This document shows positions 61,740 to 64,000 of a DNA stretch of 64,000 bases, piece after piece (the stretch's first letter is position 1; each line of letters begins with the position of its first letter). The notes beneath the pieces are model-generated. The model searched no databases, had not been told where the DNA came from, and saw only the letters and a program-made list of their open reading frames with translations. The DNA is from CAZSVE01 sp964610175 (GTDB taxonomy: Bacteria > Pseudomonadota > Gammaproteobacteria > HK1). Where the stretch lies: NCBI GenBank assembly GCA_964610175.1, contig CAZSVE010000001.1, positions 57,199-121,198 on the forward strand. Direction: 5' to 3'. The position numbers and the translations under genes are program-made.

Positions 61740-63737
61740 TTACGGAGAATCCGTATCCATGTGGAAGTAAGTGCCGCTGACGGATTCGGTGGGGACCGCA
61801 TCGATATCACCGATATCTTCCTGAAGGACGGTGATCTCCACCTCCGGCACCGTAGACAATTCCATCTTGTAGGCGAGGAACCACATCATGAAGACGCCCA
61901 ATCCCCACCACAGGATCTGCCAGGCCCAAATGGACGGGATACCGAAGATCCAGGTAGTCATGTCATTGGGATTGCCGAATACGGTGTTTCCAATCACGGC
62001 ACCCGGCCCGACGCCGAAGAAAAACCAAACCACGGTGATGATCCATGCCAACGGAATCAGGCCTCGCTTAGTGCCGGGAAGCGACGCGTGTTCACGAAGG
62101 AAACCGTGATAGCTCATCCGATGTTTTTTATCGCTTTCATTTTGGGTAAATATAGAAACGATAATGGCAACAGACAAGTTGAACAGAATACCCCAGCCTG
62201 CGGAGTGGATGGTCAGCGGCCACCGTCCCCACGACTCGATGCCGAACCAGCTGACACCGATCTTTTCGGTGGCGACCACGGCGATGAGACCCGCAATCAA
62301 GCCCCAGGTAATCCCCTGACGGGTCAGCCATGGCCACCAGCAAACGGCGATCAGTGCCGGCCACATCTGGAAACCGAAGGCAACGGCAAGTCCACCAAGG
62401 AGCACCAATGCGTCGGTTGCGGTCTGAGCGACGATGAGCGCCAGAACCACGATGATGATGACACCGATGCGACCGAACAGTTTCTGTTGGCGGTGGCTGG
62501 CGGCAGGCATCAGGAAACGCTTGATGATGTCACGCGTCAACATCCCGCCTGCCGTGGACATGTAGGCGGCCCCCGTCGATTGCATGGCTGCCAGGGCGCA
62601 GACCGACAACAGACCGACCAACCAGGGCGCCACGTTTTCCAGGAGGTAAATGAGCTGGGGAACCAGCATGCCTTGTTGACCGACGGAATCCATCAGATCC
62701 TTTCCATCGAGGCCGGTAGCCATGACATTGTTGACGAGTTCGGGATGCTTCTCCAAAAAGGCAAGGTCCGCGCCAAGAAAGTGCCCTCCCAGTCCTTGTA
62801 TGGCGGTAAAAAAGATCATGATGCCACCGATCCCGAGAGACGATGCCCACACCTGCTGGGGGGCGAACGGTTTCGGGTTGTGGTTGGAGAAGGCCCACAT
62901 GGAGAAGGCGGGGGCCGATTGGATACCCATGAGGGCGAACATATAGGTCAGGATCATGATCCCGGTCCAGGCACCTCCCGTAGCCTGGGCACCCGCCGGA
63001 ACGAATTGGATCACCCCGGGAATGGCGACATAATGACTGAAGCCATCCGGTGTTCGCTTGGTGTCCATCTCGGCCAGCGCCGCAATCCCCTCGTTGAGGC
63101 GATCCCACCCACCGACATAGGTCACGGCGATGATACCGATGGCCACGATCCCCAAGGCCAGCAGGATGGCCTGCATGGTATCCACATAGGCGACGGCCCT
63201 GAGCCCTCCGGAGGCCACGTAGATGATTACCACGGCGGAAAGCAGCCACATTCCCACATTGACGCCGAGCATGTTATCCGTCAACACATTGAACAGGAAT
63301 CCCGATGCGCGTAGCTGAACGCCAAGGTAAGGCACCGAGAAGATCAACGCCACCAACACCACCAGGAAGCGGATAACATCCGAGCGGAAATAGCTGGACA
63401 ACATCTCACCCGGCGTGACGAAACCGAAGCGCTTTCCCAACATCCATTGGCGTTTCAGGAAAAGAACGCCGGTGAAGGGAATCGTGATGGCATAAAAAGA
63501 TGCGTAGGCATATTGGAAGCCATCGCGGTAGAGGAGTCCCGGATGCCCCATGAAGGTCCATCCCGAAAAGGAAGTCGCCGTCGCCGCCAGCACGAAAACC
63601 CACAGCGATATGCTGCGCCCCGCGATAAAATAATCACTGGCGGTTTTAGCCGATAAAGCGCCCTTGATGCCCCAGAAAATGCAATAGGCCCAATAGAGCG
63701 CAACGAATACGAATAACCATATTATTTTGGCGTCCAT
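61740..63737 (-). CDS. Sodium:solute symporter (SSS family)
   Basis: A 665-residue transporter with about 13 membrane helices. The SSS-type start has DYFIAGRSISLWVFVLAATATSF minus three residues at either end as the sodium-binding helix region, and later AYVDTMQAILLALGIVAIG and LSVCALAAMQSTGAAYMSTAGG. The long C-terminal acidic tail (VEITVLQEDIGDIDAVPTE) is extra. No adjacent regulator or catabolic gene shows the substrate. It is followed by its own terminator, and an R1 copy lies upstream. Confidence 0.92.
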   Translation of the reverse strand: MDAKIIWLFVFVALYWAYCIFWGIKGALSAKTASDYFIAGRSISLWVFVLAATATSFSGWTFMGHPGLLYRDGFQYAYASFYAITIPFTGVLFLKRQWMLGKRFGFVTPGEMLSSYFRSDVIRFLVVLVALIFSVPYLGVQLRASGFLFNVLTDNMLGVNVGMWLLSAVVIIYVASGGLRAVAYVDTMQAILLALGIVAIGIIAVTYVGGWDRLNEGIAALAEMDTKRTPDGFSHYVAIPGVIQFVPAGAQATGGAWTGIMILTYMFALMGIQSAPAFSMWAFSNHNPKPFAPQQVWASSLGIGGIMIFFTAIQGLGGHFLGADLAFLEKHPELVNNVMATGLDGKDLMDSVGQQGMLVPQLIYLLENVAPWLVGLLSVCALAAMQSTGAAYMSTAGGMLTRDIIKRFLMPAASHRQQKLFGRIGVIIIVVLALIVAQTATDALVLLGGLAVAFGFQMWPALIAVCWWPWLTRQGITWGLIAGLIAVVATEKIGVSWFGIESWGRWPLTIHSAGWGILFNLSVAIIVSIFTQNESDKKHRMSYHGFLREHASLPGTKRGLIPLAWIITVVWFFFGVGPGAVIGNTVFGNPNDMTTWIFGIPSIWAWQILWWGLGVFMMWFLAYKMELSTVPEVEITVLQEDIGDIDAVPTESVSGTYFHMDTDSP

Positions 63738-63835
63738 CGCTTTGCTCGCTTTTTGTATTTGCTTTTAATTATCAAGTTAAGATTCCAAAACCGGATTGAA
63801 CATGAATCACGCAAGGAACGCAACAGAGAATATGC

Positions 63836-63946
63836 TAGCGAAGCCTCGCCTCGAACCGATGCAGCGTGATTCGGTATCAGTCAAAGCAAAATCATTATTT
63901 TGTAAATGGTGGCTCATTTGCGAAGCTGAGTGGGAAATAAACAAAT
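63836..63946 (-). repeat. R1 interspersed repeat
   Basis: Full-length minus copy from 'agcgaagcctcgcctcg' to 'gggaaataaacaaatgg', 100 bases upstream of the symporter start. R5 follows directly. Confidence 0.85.
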
Positions 63947-64000
63947 GGCTCTTCAAAAAAATTTGTGGGTAGAAGTTTGCCATCCCAATAGCATTTAGGG
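63947..64000 (+). repeat. R5 repeat, cut by window edge
   Basis: 'ctcttcaaaaaaatttgtgg' onwards matches 26771-26823 with few differences. It runs to the end of the window. Confidence 0.7.

Noticed and set aside
61650..63314. Plus-strand frame of 554 codons
   Set aside because: Antisense to the symporter gene; its charged, repeat-like composition follows from membrane-helix codons on the other strand.

Overview
The window looks like the chromosome of a repeat-rich gammaproteobacterium. The core genes (ClpA/ClpS, GlnE, CysQ, MrdA/MrdB, ArgG, LipA, SMC, DnaE, GlgB) are of gammaproteobacterial type. A CbbO/NorD-type von Willebrand protein, multiheme cytochromes and a GlgB plus GH57 glycogen cluster would fit a chemolithoautotroph. 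Affiliation with uncultured sulfur-oxidising or symbiont lineages is a guess, since no 16S rRNA or other decisive marker is present.

Layout. 0.5-2.7 kb: a minus-strand redox cluster (pentaheme cytochrome, Tll0287-like c-heme protein, four-histidine membrane cytochrome b-like protein), then a globin. 3.7-11 kb: lipA, argG, a heptad-repeat nuclease-like protein, a glycosyltransferase and two tandem CNNM/CBS/CorC transporters. 11.8-17.3 kb: branching enzyme and two GH57 enzymes. 17.5-26.1 kb: smc, a second copy of the heptad-repeat protein, and dnaE. 26.4-37.1 kb: a small coiled-coil membrane protein, an N-terminally damaged thiL, an L,D-transpeptidase, a Pat-like acyl-CoA synthetase/acetyltransferase, aroQ, a TenA-like protein and glnE. 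37.3-43.2 kb: an accessory island with a RhuM protein and a tight minus-strand set of AAA ATPase, TOPRIM-like DUF4276 protein and caspase-like lipoprotein. 44.2-48.2 kb: clpS-clpA and a PIN/ribbon-helix-helix pair. 49.4-57.4 kb: a DUF1640-like protein, CbbO/NorD, four tRNAs (Lys, His, two Arg), mrdA-mrdB and an ISL3 transposase remnant. 57.4-63.7 kb: cysQ, a transketolase C-terminal half without its partner, a broken Rpn nuclease, a small membrane protein and a sodium/solute symporter.

The most striking non-genic feature is a set of interspersed repeats. One about 105-bp element, called R1 here, occurs about 28 times, whole or partial, in both orientations and almost always between genes. It has small internal hairpins and a tRNA T-loop-like stretch. 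Five other families (R2-R5 and several palindromes) form composite modules with it. R1 sits next to or inside broken or altered gene ends: the truncated thiL start, the PIN toxin tail, the pentaheme start and the ATPase/caspase interval. These repeats appear to be shaping the genome.

Best candidates for new biology are the ATPase/TOPRIM/caspase set with nearby RhuM, the R1 element, the paired heptad-repeat nuclease-like genes that differ by exactly two heptads, and an 11-G tract in glgB that decides between two C-terminal tails.
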